A stretch of 64,000 bases of DNA from Cephalotus follicularis. Lineage: Eukaryota; Streptophyta; Magnoliopsida; Oxalidales; Cephalotaceae. Location of the stretch: the NCBI GenBank assembly GCA_001972305.1, contig BDDD01001357.1, positions 1 through 64,000 of the forward strand, read 5' to 3'. The notes under the pieces were generated by a model. That model was not told the origin of the DNA. It did not search any database and was given only the letters and a program-made list of their open reading frames with translations. Made by a program: the position numbers and the translations under genes. This document shows, piece by piece, positions 25,266-35,463 of this stretch (position 1 is its first letter; each line of letters opens with the position of its first letter).

Positions 25266-25612
25266 TAGGCGTCGACGTCTTTAATGAAAGACGTCGACTC
25301 CTCTTTAAAATGGAGGAAAGACGTCGATGTCTTTATAAAGGCGTCGATGTCTTTCCTTGTTTATATAGAGGATTGGCCAAAAGACGTCGACGTCTTTAAT
25401 GAAAGGCGTCGACGCTTTTCAATAAAATTAATGAGAGAATACGCATCGATGTTCGACATCGACGCCTTTTCTGGGGAGACGTCTCGATGCAAAGACGTCG
25501 ACGTCTTTCTAAAGACGTCGATGTCTTTGATGCAGAATCAAGAATATTGCTCTCGTATGAGAAAGACATCGACGCCTTTGGGCTAGGGGTCGACGTCTTT
25601 CCTGGCAGTGTC
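25266..25612. repeat. GACGTCGACGTC palindrome array
   Basis: At least ten copies of an 18-bp palindrome AAAGACGTCGACGTCTTT and variants (AAAGGCGTCGAYGTCTTT, GACATCGACGCC). GTCGA cores at 25271/25293, 25323/25343, 25386/25408 and 25497/25517 are 20-22 bp apart. The array begins right after the truncated end of pol. Confidence 0.8.
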
Positions 25613-25615
25613 GAT

Positions 25616-27102
25616 TTTTCTGATTCAAAAAGGAAAGGGTATGTCTCTCTCATATCATCCTCGCGCTCCCAGGTGCGCTCCATAGAACCATGATACTGCC
25701 ATAGAACACTGACCAAAGGGATGGTCTTGTTCCTCAAAACTCTTATCTTTCGGTCAACAATCTGTATAGGAGTCTCTGTAAACGATAAGTCAGGTTCCAG
25801 CTGAATCTGACCATACTCAATGATGTGCGAGGGATCTCGAACATATCTCCTCAACTGAGAAACATGGAACACATCATGCACTCCCGACAATGCTGGAGGC
25901 AAGGCTAGCCTGTAAGCAAGTCGGCCAATCCGATCCAATACCTCGAAAGGTCCAATGAAGCGAGGAGAAAGCTTTCCTTTCTTCCTGAATCTCATGACTC
26001 CTTTAGTGGGCGACACTTTGAGGAAAACATGGTCACCAACACTAAACTCCAAGTCTCTACGATGAACATCCGCATAGCTCTTCTGTCTACTCTGTGCAAC
26101 AATCAGTCAGTCTTTTATCAATTTCACTTTCTCTGCGGTAATCTGTACAATCTCTGGCCCCAAGATACTCTTTTCACCGACCTGATCCCAACAAACCGGT
26201 GATCGGCACTTCCTACCATATAGGGCTTCACAGGGAGCCATCTGTATGCTCTCATGATAACTGTTGTTATATGAGAACTCAATCAAATGCAAATAGTCAT
26301 CCCAACTACCTCCAAAGTCGAGCACGCATGCTCGAAGCATGTCCTCCAATATCTGAATGGTCCTTTCGGACAAACCATCTATTTGGGGATGAAAAGTAGT
26401 GCTGAAACTCAATTCTGTACCCATAGCTACCTGTAACTTCCTCCAAAACCCGGAAGTGAAGCGAGTGTCTCGATCCAAAACAATGCTGACAGGAGTTCCA
26501 TGTGCTTTAACAATCTCTTTCATGAACAATCTGGACAGCTTATCTCTAGAATAAGTCATCCGAATCGGTAGAAAGTGGGCCGACTTCGTGAGTCGATCAA
26601 CCACAACCCAAATACCATCATGTCTGTCACGAGTCTGAGGCAACCCAGACACGAAATCCATGGTAATATGCTCCCATTTCCACTCCGGAATGAGCAAAGG
26701 CTGAAGCAAGCCTGCCGGTCTTTGGTGCTCTGCCTTAACTTGCTGACAAGTGAGGCATCTCGATACAAACTCTGCGATTTCTCTCTTCATGTCAATCCAC
26801 CAATAGCCAAGTTTTAGGTCACGATACATCTTCGTACTCCCTGGGTGAACAGAGAGACGAGATTTATGAGCTTGAGAAAGAAGCTCTTCCTTCAACTCGC
26901 TATCGGCTGGAATGCAAATCCTGTTCCTATATCTCAATAACCCATCTGTAGATAGAGAGAAATCGGGTTTCAATCCTTCATCAATAGCAGTAGCCACTTT
27001 CTGTAATTCCATATCCCCTATCTGTGCATCTCTAATCCGGTCAAACAAAGCAGGTTGAACCTGAATATGGGAAAGAGTCATACAAGATAACTTGCGACTC
27101 AA
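25616..27102 (-). pseudogene. Gypsy integrase with C-terminal chromodomain-like tail
   Basis: The minus frame from 27102 to about 25616 reads through one TGA at 26107-26109. It contains the zinc-binding end CLTCQQVKAEH, the first catalytic Asp in MDFVSGLP, the second in LDRDTRFTSGFW, and the Glu in [16 protein letters not shown]. Then come the GDHVFLKVSP and LSGVHDVFHVSQLRRYV segments and a chromodomain-like tail (VLRNKTIPLVSVLW, WEREDDMRETYPFLF). The normal family pattern [11 protein letters not shown] is HPQIDGLSERT here. The ending is lost; it fuses to array sequence. Confidence 0.85.
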
Positions 27103-27680
27103 TGCATCTGCATGACATTTGCTCTCCCAGGATGGTATTCAATGTCATAATCATAATCATTAAGAAGCTCAAACCACCTTCTCTGTCTCATGTTCAATTC
27201 CTTCTGTGAAAAGAGATATCTCAAACTCTTATGATCAGTGAAAACTGTAAACTTGGTCCCATAAAGGTAGTGGCGCCATTTTCCAAGAGCAAAGACAATG
27301 GCCGCCTGCTCCAAGTCATGCACTGGGTAGTTTTCCTCAAGTGGTTTGATCTTCCTCGATGCATAAGCAATCACTTTGCCATATTGCATAAGAACACAAC
27401 CAAGCCCCTTTCCAGAAGCATCGGTGTACACAACAAAGTCTTCGTTCCCGTCAGGCAAAGCTAGGACAGGAACGGAAATCAATCTGCCTTTCAACTCTTG
27501 AAAACTTCTTTCACAATCACTATCCCATACAAAGGCAGCGTTCTTCTGTGTCAATCTGGTCAACGGTGTTGCAATACGGGAAAATCCCTCAACAAACCGA
27601 CGATAATACCCTGCTAAACCCAAGAAGCTGCGAACTTCAGAAGCATTCGTCGGTCGTTTCCAATCTTTCACTGCCTCCAG
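27099..27680 (-). pseudogene. Gypsy RT C-terminal part and RNase H fragment
   Basis: It starts inside RT at [19 protein letters not shown], then has RNase H with [16 protein letters not shown] (first Asp), [15 protein letters not shown] (Glu) and [13 protein letters not shown] (Asp). A one-base frameshift at about 27103 separates it from the integrase frame that follows. The upstream side stops at 27680 against LTR-like DNA, so the RT catalytic core is absent. Confidence 0.85.
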
Positions 27681-28150
27681 TCAATCAATCAATAAAACAG
27701 TAGGCAATTCAGTAAAGAAGTCCTACCTATCACTGAAGCTTCAAAAGTTGAGCTTCCACTCAATCGATCGATAGAAATCGCCCAAAAACCGCTACTTTCT
27801 TGTTCAATTGGTAAGTTACAACTTGAAATCACTACTCTTGTTGATGGAGATGCAATCCCAACTGCAAGAGAGGAAGGTGGAGGCTGCCAGCAAGAGGGAG
27901 GGAGAGAGAAGATAGAGAGAGAGGAGAGGAAATGAGAAATGAGAGAAAAGAGAGAAAATTGACTTATATAGTCAATTCGATCAACTCTCCGAAACTCGGT
28001 CCAAAAACCCGACCATACATGCATAAAAATCAAAACAATATCGATAGGTATAAGAATACCTTAATACAATACGGTTCGGTACGGTCCAATACGGTACAAA
28101 TACGGTACGATGTATTCATGAATAGTACCAAAGGGAATTCGGTCGTCACA
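27681..28150 (-). repeat. Partial LTR of the truncated gypsy element
   Basis: On the minus strand it begins TGTGACGACCGAATTCCC, a common Tekay/Reina LTR start, with several ATACGGTAC/GGTACGG short repeats at 28065-28110 and a GA-rich stretch at 27890-27960. It meets pol directly without a primer site, so its far side is deleted. Confidence 0.5.
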
Positions 28151-28155
28151 GTATT

Positions 28156-28404
28156 ACTCTTAAATATGCAGGTTTTCTAAAGTTGCTATACTAAATGATC
28201 TGCCACTATCAGAAACACAACATAAATGTTAGTAATGACATTTTATAGCATTTCAGTATGTTGTTGATCCTAGTGTTAACTGAAGTTGTAGTTCACTGCA
28301 GCTTTTTGTTTATTTCAATTGTGCCTAATTTTCTCATGGTTTTACTATTTTGGAGAAAAAAATGGTAAAAGGTTTAAGATGGAGACAGAACAGTTGTACC
28401 ATAC
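28156..28404 (+). other. CACTA interior segment between two LTR insertions
   Basis: A pyrimidine tract with ATGCAGG (possible splice acceptor) near 28170 and a short frame near 28362 (MVKGLRWRQNSC) that would run into 30684 onwards if the intervening solo LTR and one TSD copy were absent. Not recognised; possibly part of an exon. Confidence 0.3.
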
Positions 28405-29586
28405 TGTCACACCCCGCTTGCATTAACAACATACAACATGGCAATTTAACAGATATCCAGCTTATACAGAGAACGGTAAAATTTAAAACTTTTAAACAGA
28501 CATCATCTTGCGGAAGCACATATATATATAAGCTGAAACGAACGGAAACATGCTTCCCATACCGCATGATCCACACAAACCTCACCATAACATGTTAAAA
28601 AGCCCACAAACGGAGCATGATCCAAAGTTAAACAACAACGATAGCAAAACATTAGTACATAAAACAAGGTACAACATGTTCGCTACACTGCTTAACAAAG
28701 CACTTAAAACTTAAAACTCCGTCACATCACTGTCCAGCATAGCCATGCTCGGCGACATCCCAAAACGCAGCATCAATCTGCAACAGTAGGGGGTTAGCCT
28801 TTGTCCTCACTCGGCCAAAGTCATAAAAACAACACAATATTAATAAAACCCAAGTATGAAAGCAGCATAATGCGGTACATACTATATCTCGATGCATATA
28901 TATAAATATAGATATGCATAAGCCCAAACACGATGTCACGATGTCACAGTAATCACGATGTCACAATATCACGATGCACGGTCTCAAACAAGTCCAAAGG
29001 ACTACACAAAACACGGTTCACGATGGGTACGAAGAGCGTCGCCAACTCCTGGCCCCAACGTCGTACATCCCGTCATCGGCCCCGACTCCGGACGGCACGA
29101 AGCAGGTCACAATGCAGTGAGTCACCCAGCCAACTCCTGGCCCCTGAGTCGACCTAGCCACTAGCCATCGCTGGCACCTCCGCCACGCAACTAGTACGGC
29201 CATAATCACAATCACAATCAAAATCACAGTCAAGCTCAATCAAAATCATCTCGATGCTCAAAATTGTTTTCCAAGTAGTTTATAAAACAAAATACCTGAA
29301 AACAAACTCATTTTCACGATGTCACGGTTCACGGTTCTCGATATCATAAAACTCAGTTCACGGTATTTTTGGAAGCCATTTTCACGGTTCGAAAGTATAT
29401 ATTTCTCAAACATATAATTTCGTGTAAAGTAATGATTTTTCATTAAACTACAATGCACTTCCATAACATGTTATAACAGTTTAATCTCAATAACCACAAT
29501 ACCCAAAACAGTTCATAAAGCTTCACGAAGCAAAACACCACAATACACGATGCATACATATGTTTACGGGCCAAACAGGCCCCCAA

Positions 29587-29876
29587 CAGTCGGCTACCCA
29601 CCACTGGCAGTCGGCTGTCCCCCCCAAAGTAGTCGGCTGCCAGCCCCAGGCAGTCGGCTGTCTATATAGACAGTCGGCTGCCCACTCTCGACAGTCGGCT
29701 GGCCCTCAAGACAGTCGGCTGTCCACACCCCCACAGTCGGCTGTCGACCTACGACAGTCGACTACACAACCCCTGCAGACATATCCTGGACACGAATGTG
29801 AGCAGTCGACTGTCCTCCCTAGGATAGTCGGCTGGACCCCTAGGCAGTCAACTGCCCAGGGTGGGCAGTCGGCTGG
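29587..29876. repeat. CAGTCGGCTG/CAGTCGACTG array 1
   Basis: Thirteen or so copies start at 29587, 29608, 29630, 29651, 29671, 29692, 29712, 29734, 29755, 29803, 29825, 29845 and 29866. Apart from one 48-bp gap all steps are 20-22 bp. The spacers differ in sequence, so this is not a simple tandem repeat. Confidence 0.9.
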
Positions 29877-30404
29877 ATTCTGCAGCAGGTGTAAAAAACC
29901 AGCTGGTAAAACAGCCTCAAACACACACCAAACACAACCCAAAATGACATATTTATGCACATACACGTTCCAAACTCACAATATAACATAAACATTCATT
30001 TTATTTCATCAAAAACATTATCAATTGAAATTATGTTGCAAAAACGACTTCCCCCTACCTTAGAACTCCAAGTTAGGAGTTGCAATCCACCTCTTTATGT
30101 CTAAATCCGAAGCTCTTGCAACCCCAACACGTCCAGCCATCTTCAACAGGTCCGGATTCCCACTGTCAAGCCTCCAACTTTCGGTTTTCTTCACAAACAC
30201 CTCAAAGCCTCAACACACACACACACTTTCACTCTCAACTCACAAGAAATCTCTTGAAAACACAAAGATTGATGGAGAAAGAGGAGAGAAATGTTGTGTT
30301 TTATGGTGAAAACCCCCGACCCCTCCTCTGCCATTTACAATAAACCAAAACACTCCCCCAAATGTCACTTAAGGCAGACAGCACGTGGGGTTGTCTGGCA
30401 CATG

Positions 30405-30535
30405 GCAGTCGACTGCCTTGCTTGGCAGTCGACTGTTTCTGCCGACACTCCCACCAGCCGGCTGCCTCCATTTGGCAGCTGGCTGCCACGCCTCAGTAAG
30501 GGTCCAGTCGGCTTCCTCCCTGTGGCAATCGGCTG
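30405..30535. repeat. CAGTCGACTG array 2
   Basis: Perfect CAGTCGACTG at 30405 and 30425 (20 bp apart), followed by weaker copies: CAGCCGGCTG, CAGCTGGCTG, CAGTCGGCTT and CAATCGGCTG. It belongs to the same solo LTR as array 1, nearer its transcription-side end. Confidence 0.85.
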
Positions 30536-30683
30536 CCCCTGCACAAAAACACACAACAACACACTTTCTTGCAACCTTTCAACACGGGAAAGAGGGAAAA
30601 CACGATTCTCATTAACACAAGGTGTAAAATTACATTGGAAAGCAATATTACACATAAATGAAAATCCCGGGCGTTACATATAC

Positions 30684-30899
30684 CATAGGAGTTCTGCTAG
30701 AAGAGATGGATTAGCAATTTGGGAAAACGAGCTTGCCAATTCCTGGAAGATTTGGCCTTATGCCCGATTATGGCTAGTTCGATTAGTTGATCTCATTGCT
30801 AGTGGTGTGGTGTATTTAGCAATTGGGTATGAATGTTAGATTGATAGTTGTTTCAAATGCTTTAGGGCTTTAGCCTCACATACTGTAATTTTGCAGAAC
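30684..30899 (+). other. CACTA interior, possible exon remnant
   Basis: An open stretch ends at TAG 30837-30839 with composition unlike the nearby LTRs (WENELANSWKIWPYARLW; LVRLVDLIASGVVYLAIGY). I do not recognise it. It may be a fragment of a CACTA gene or a captured host exon, interrupted by the 28405-30678 solo LTR. Confidence 0.3.
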
Positions 30900-31825
30900 A
30901 AATGTAGCATTTTATATCTCAGTTTCTTGAGGTAATTTTTCCTATTTTTTCAGGAGAATGATCCCACGCTAATGGGAAGGGTAAAAAAAAAGTGATGCAT
31001 GCGAAATGCAGAGCTTTTATCAACATTATTACAAAAAGTACATCCAAGCTTTGCAAAATGCTGTTGATAAAGCTGATCGGTGAGTTTTGGCTCTCTTTAG
31101 GTGATATTTTGATAGAAAAATCTCTTTACTTGATGTGCTTTGAAACTGCTATTCTTGTTACTGTATTTGACTACCCAAATTTTGTTTCCATCCAGTGCAC
31201 AGCTTACAAAGGCATACCAAACTGCCAATGTTCTATTTGAGGTTTTGAAGGCTGCCAATGTTCTACAAAGGCTGCAAATTTTACGTTGATCTTGATAAAT
31301 TAATTGTATCGTATTTTGATTTTTGATACTCTTATGCTCACGATCGATGTTTATTTACATTCAAGCAAAATAGTTTGTTGGCTATAATATTGTATAATGA
31401 TATATAAAAATTGTATTTAATTCGAGATGTAGCGATTGTAGCTCAGTCGATGTAATGTGTGCTTCTTAATCATAATGTCATTGGTTCGATGCAATGTCTG
31501 CTTCTCAATTATAATGTCTGCTTATCATGATTATTCGCTTGTACATTTAAGCAAAATAATTTGTTGTCTATAATATTGTATAATAATATATTTTTATTAT
31601 TTTTTAATAAAAAAATTTGATTATAAAAGATTTAAATGAATTATATATATTTTTATTTTTTAAAACCCTTTTGAAACAGTCGTATCAACGGTTTAAAAAG
31701 GGTATTTTTTATAAAACCTTTTGAAACGGACAAACCGTTTCGAAAGGCTACCCTTTTGAAATGGTTTGAGTCAGCCGTTTCAAAAGGGTTTATTTTTTTT
31801 ATTTTTTAAAAACCTTTTGAAACGG
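30900..31825 (+). repeat. Duplicated segment X, copy 1 (CACTA DNA)
   Basis: 926 bp that recur, with no difference I could find in the parts compared, at 35464-36389. It includes a tRNA-Lys-like sequence and CACTA sub-terminal repeats (31665-31825) up to the Copia-3 LTR. Confidence 0.9.
31432..31499 (+). other. Degenerate tRNA-Lys-like sequence (possible SINE head or pseudo-tRNA)
   Basis: TAGCTCAGTCGATG resembles a Pol III A box and GGTTCGATGC a B box, about 40 bp apart. A CTT anticodon would lie in the loop TTCTTAA as in tRNA-Lys, and the T arm pairs CATTG with CAATG. The acceptor stem pairs only about five of seven positions and the D loop is unusual, so an active tRNA gene is unlikely. An identical copy lies at 35996-36063. 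Confidence 0.35.
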
Positions 31826-33077
31826 TGTAGGAAGTCTAGAGGGGGGGTGAATAAACTTATAAAAATTACTAGCAATTATACCACAAAATAATTCAATTAA
31901 CACAAACACACAATTGCGGAAAGTAAAGAGTGTAGGGTTTAGAGAATTTGCAAACGGATATATAGTGGTTCGATAAACCGCCTACGTCCACTCCCCAAGG
32001 CCTCCCCTTGAGTATTTCACTAGGTATGCCCAAATCCGGGCTTGAAACTCCAACTGAGCTCCAACAAACTTCGCTCCAGCCAAGCGAATTACAACTTTGC
32101 TCCAACCGAGAAATACAAGAGACAACCTCTCTTGTATGAGTGAAATAAGTGTTTGAAAGGTTACAAATTCGTAGTGAATTTGTTTACAATAAAGCACAAC
32201 TCTAAACAAAGCTTCTAGTAAATGTGGAATGTAAAATGTGAGCTTTGTAATGTATTGGATTGCTTTGAAATGATCTCTTTTGATTGTTTGAAAGCTTGGT
32301 ATTGTACTTGAGATAGCTTGGAAGAATATGCAACTTGAATGCTTGATCACTTGTGCAAGAGTTCCAAATTTCCTTAAATAGGTGTGCCTCCAACGAATCT
32401 ATTTTTAACTGTCTGTTACAAATCCAGTCGACTGGATTTGGACGGCAGTCAGCTGGATTGATGACGCGTACATTTGAATATAGCCGTTGGGGTTGGGCAG
32501 TCGGCTGTCTCCTCTAGGCAGTCGACTGGTCTGGCTGGCAGTCGACTGGATGCTCTGTTCTAGTCGGCTGTTGAGCTGAATTTGGAGATTACAAATGCTA
32601 CTGCCTGATTTTGCACAATTCAAAACAGTCGGTTGGATTCCCTGGCAGTCGACTGGTGCCCTGCTTCAGTCGGCTGGATTGGGTGTTAAAATGTTACATA
32701 AGCTACTGCCTGAAATTGTACCCCATGGCAGTCGACTGGTGTCCTGTGACAGTCGACTGGATTTTCCTGGCAGTCGACTGGACCCCTGTGGCAGTCGACT
32801 GGATTGGTGTTCCTGCAGATGCTGAGTTTGGTTGAAGAAACAGTCGACTACATCCTCTGGGATTCGACTACTTAACCTTGGGCAGTCGACTGGATTGCTC
32901 ACCAGTCGGCTGGATTGGCTTGTATCTGCATAAATGTTCTTGGCACAACTTTGGACATAAAATCAAGTGAGTATATGAAGTTATAACTCAAGGAATTACG
33001 CATACAAGTAATCTATGTTTTTTAATCATCAAAATAACATATGTAAATGCAATTGAACGGGGTGGCAAAGGCCAACA
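31826..33077 (-). repeat. 3' LTR of Copia-3
   Basis: 1,252 bp with TG...CA ends. The first 536 bp (to about 32361) are identical to the right LTR; beyond that, differences appear roughly every 20 bp. It holds the CAGTCGACTG arrays at 32425-32570 and 32626-32912. Confidence 0.9.
32425..32912. repeat. CAGTCGACTG array 3 (Copia-3 left LTR)
   Basis: Copies start at 32425, 32446, 32498, 32519, 32539, 32561, 32626, 32646, 32667, 32729, 32750, 32771, 32792, 32841, 32883 and 32903, with a weaker one near 32862. Within each cluster, steps are 20-22 bp. The right LTR has the same set plus an extra copy near 37120 and 37230 and a few point changes. Confidence 0.9.
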
Positions 33078-33093
33078 ATCTCCCCCTTTTTTA
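33078..33093 (-). other. Polypurine tract of Copia-3
   Basis: The minus strand reads AAAAAAGGGGGAGAT immediately before the 3' LTR, as expected for plus-strand priming. Several further GGGGGAG runs (33345-33415) lie inside and could be extra purine tracts. Confidence 0.8.
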
Positions 33094-33774
33094 TGATTGA
33101 CAAAACATGCATATTTTACATAAATCTTGACAAATTTTACCCAATTTAGTTCCAAAGTCCAATTTTACCAATATAGGCATATCCAAGGCACATGTCATAT
33201 CAACATACACTTGCTCAAAGCAAGATTACAATCTATCTCATCACTATGCAATGTTGTCCCCCAAATGCAACTTCAATTTTGCAAACTTTCGATTTTCATG
33301 CAAAAATGTGCAATGTGCAATACAATGCAAAATAATATCTCTCCCCCTTTTTGTCAAACACCAAAAGAGAAGTGGAAGCTCCCCCTCAATCATAGCATGG
33401 ATTGAAGAGCTCCCCCTCAACTTATGCATTCATATACAATTTTATCAATAAGAACAATGCAATAAGAGAGATCAATAAAGATGGAAGCACAATTCCATTA
33501 AACACTTGAAGTACATAAACAATCTCATTAGCCCCAAGATCAAAGCAAAAAAAAAAACATTAAAATACTTAGGCATTCAACACATAAACCCTCAATTTCA
33601 TAAACCACATTCATGTAAGCCAAAGCATTGAAGATCAAAGCATTTTAACATAAAATACTTAAAACTTTGAAGTACATAAACCACATTGTCTTTTACAAGG
33701 TTCAAAAGCTAAAGGACATTACAAGTGCAAAGTTCCAAAATACAAAGAAAAAACATGATAATGCAAATGTAAGC
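33094..33774. other. Copia-3 3' untranslated region
   Basis: A/T-rich sequence between the accessory ORF stop and the polypurine tract. It includes repeated CTCCCCCT motifs and repeated ACATAAACCA/TTAAAACTT segments. No coding seen. Confidence 0.5.
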
Positions 33775-34929
33775 TCAAGAGGGCGGAGGGTGCTGAGGGA
33801 AAGCATTTTGAAACATCTCAATGATGTTTGCTTGTCCCCGAAGGAGGTCGGCTTGACTTTGAAGAATGTTTGCTTGTCCCTCACGAAACTGATGCATTTC
33901 CCCTTTGATAAACTCGATGTCGGCCTGGGCAAGATCCATTCTTGCCTGAAGAGACTCCAAGGTAGGCCTGCTGCTGCTGCTGCTGCTCGGGCCAACACTC
34001 GGACGCATCTCAAACTGTTGAGGATCGTCCTCATCATCATCATCATCCCCAACCCCAACAGGTGCTTGCTCTCTTACTTGCTCTCTACCTCTTCCTTGCA
34101 TCTTGACCCACTATCCATCCTCAAATACAATGTTACACAATCTAAGCCCTGCCTTGTTCACCAATTGCTTATGGGTAGGTTTGACACTTTGCTCATCATC
34201 CGGAAGATCTATGTTAAGTGAAGCAAGGACAACCGTAATGATCCTACTGAGAAGCATAGGATACGGAGTGTGATTCGGTCGAGATAATATGTGGTTGACA
34301 ATGAAGTAAGGAAGGTTAATTGGAGTACCATTCTTGACACATGCAACAAATTTAAAGTCTCGCTCGGAAGGAAGAGTGTGCGAGCCTTCTTTTGGGAGGA
34401 AGGTGTTTGTTACAAGAAGTAGAATGATCCTAGAGGCAATTGGAAAATGACTACTAGTCACATTCATAAGTGGATTGACATTAGGTTGTTCTAGACAAAT
34501 TCCTAGGGCCTCCGTCCTTCCAATGTCATTGAAATTCGTAATTCCCTCATTAGGAATTCCTAATGTTTTGGCAACTAAGTCAGGAGTAATTGAAATAGGA
34601 GTGCCTAACACAAATGAATTGGCAATGCAAGTGGTGGAGGATTCTAAATTGGCATAAAACAATTTTACTAACCTAGGGTATATGATGTGAGATGAGCAAA
34701 TATAAGCAAACCAACCCATAGTCTCTAACCAAGTCATGACAATGGCTAGATTGCTAACAAGTACATCCCTAGATAACCACTTCTCCAAATGTAGTTTAAC
34801 TGAGCTAAAATGAGAGTTATACCTCATATCTTTCTCTTTGGAGAGAAAGAGTGTATTGACATAGTCTAGCTCCACTTGTGAGCCCCTTGGTAGCCTTGAA
34901 GTAGATGCTCTTGCTCTCTTAGGTGCCAT
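33775..34929 (-). pseudogene. Copia-3 accessory protein, 'putative plant transposon protein' family (PF20167-like), one in-frame stop
   Basis: From the ATG at 34929 (MAPKRARASTSR) the minus frame has about 270 codons, a TAG at 34111-34113, then continues in the same frame to TGA-type stop at 33775. The first part has the family pattern: a basic N-terminus, ELDYVNTLFLSKEKDMRYN, LSRDVLVSNLAIVMTWLE, and a helical core ending in HKQLVNKAGLRLCNIVFE. After the TAG come an acidic run of D/E, a Ser run and an amphipathic coiled coil (LESLQARMDLAQADIEFIKGEM). ORFs of this family sit downstream of pol or in LTR elements in plants; their role is unknown. The start at 34929 is preferred because an earlier in-frame ATG at 35151 would translate the palindrome array. 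Confidence 0.75.
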
Positions 34930-35043
34930 TGATGATTGCAGGTCGAGATTTTGAGAGAGAAAGGTGTTTGCCGTATTTAAAATTGTGAGAAGTGAGAAAG
35001 GGCAGGAGAAAAATCGGGTATAAAACCCTGACTGTCGTGATTC

Positions 35044-35115
35044 CAGTCGACTGGCCACTAATGGCAGTCGACTGGAAGGCAAGGCAGTCGACTGGACAGA
35101 TTGTCCAGTCGGCTG
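35044..35115. repeat. CAGTCGACTG array 4, upstream of the accessory ORF
   Basis: Four copies at 35044, 35065, 35085 and 35106 (20-21 bp steps), 115-177 bp before the accessory ATG. This array is in the internal region, not in an LTR, so a second independent array sits just where a promoter or leader of the accessory gene would be. Confidence 0.9.
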
Positions 35116-35334
35116 TTTTCTGCAGAAATGAGAAATGCAGAAAATTGCCATCCAATTGAATGTGCAAGCCTTTGGTTAACTATTATGGACTAATAGCAAT
35201 CTAGGTACATGAGCTAATTTATGTTAATGAGTTGCAAACTCAATGTTCAAATGCAAGATGATCTTTGAAAACATTTTTCAATCAATTCAATCAAAAATCA
35301 ATAAAGCATTACAATTTCACATTATAGAGTTTAG

Positions 35335-35463
35335 GAAGGATTTTGCATACCTAGCTCTCTCCGCAAAGTGCAGAATCTTTCATTGTCCAGCGGCTTTGTG
35401 AATATATCTGCCACTTGGTTCAAAGTGTCAATATATTCAAGAAATATGTCACCCTTTTCAACA
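35335..35463 (-). pseudogene. Copia-3 pol C-terminus (RNase H end)
   Basis: The minus strand encodes VEKGDIFLEYIDTLNQVADIFTKPLDNERF followed by CTLRRELGMQN, the usual end of Ty1/copia pol (ADIFTKPL). Everything upstream is cut off at 35463, where segment X copy 2 begins. This dates the rearrangement after Copia-3 insertion. Confidence 0.9.

Larger units (their letters stand above)
24591..28150 (-). mobile_element. Truncated gypsy chromovirus inside the CACTA element
   Basis: It contains minus-strand RNase H, integrase and chromodomain-like sequence (25616-27671), flanked on the right by an LTR start (minus TGTGACGACC at 28150) and on the left by non-coding DNA with a GTCGAC palindrome array. 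Gag, protease, most of RT, primer site and polypurine tract are missing, so deletions have removed both LTR junctions. No matching duplication was found for the GTATT after 28150; the left limit is approximate. Confidence 0.55.
28405..30678 (-). repeat. Gypsy solo LTR carrying CAGTCGGCTG arrays
   Basis: It starts TGTCACACCCCG and ends CCCGGGCGTTACA (2,274 bp), flanked by CATAC (28400-28404) and TATAC (30679-30683), a TSD with one mismatch. By comparison with the plus-strand Tekay-like LTR (ending CGGGGTGTGACA) it reads on the minus strand. Two clusters of CAGTCGRCTG palindromes lie 140-280 and about 800-1,090 bp from its 5' end. No internal domain is left. Confidence 0.8.

Noticed and set aside
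29587..29876. CRISPR-like appearance of evenly spaced palindromic repeats
   Set aside because: Plant retrotransposon context, 10-bp repeats with 10-12 bp variable spacers, degenerate copies and no cas genes. Not a CRISPR array.
32595..32835. Repetitive small proteins (VDWxPVxVDW type) encoded by the palindrome arrays
   Set aside because: Every frame and both strands of the array give repetitive peptides because a 21-bp step preserves frame; no start context or conservation.
33667..34221. 184-codon plus-strand frame
   Set aside because: Opposite strand of the Copia-3 accessory ORF and its coiled coil; no independent support.
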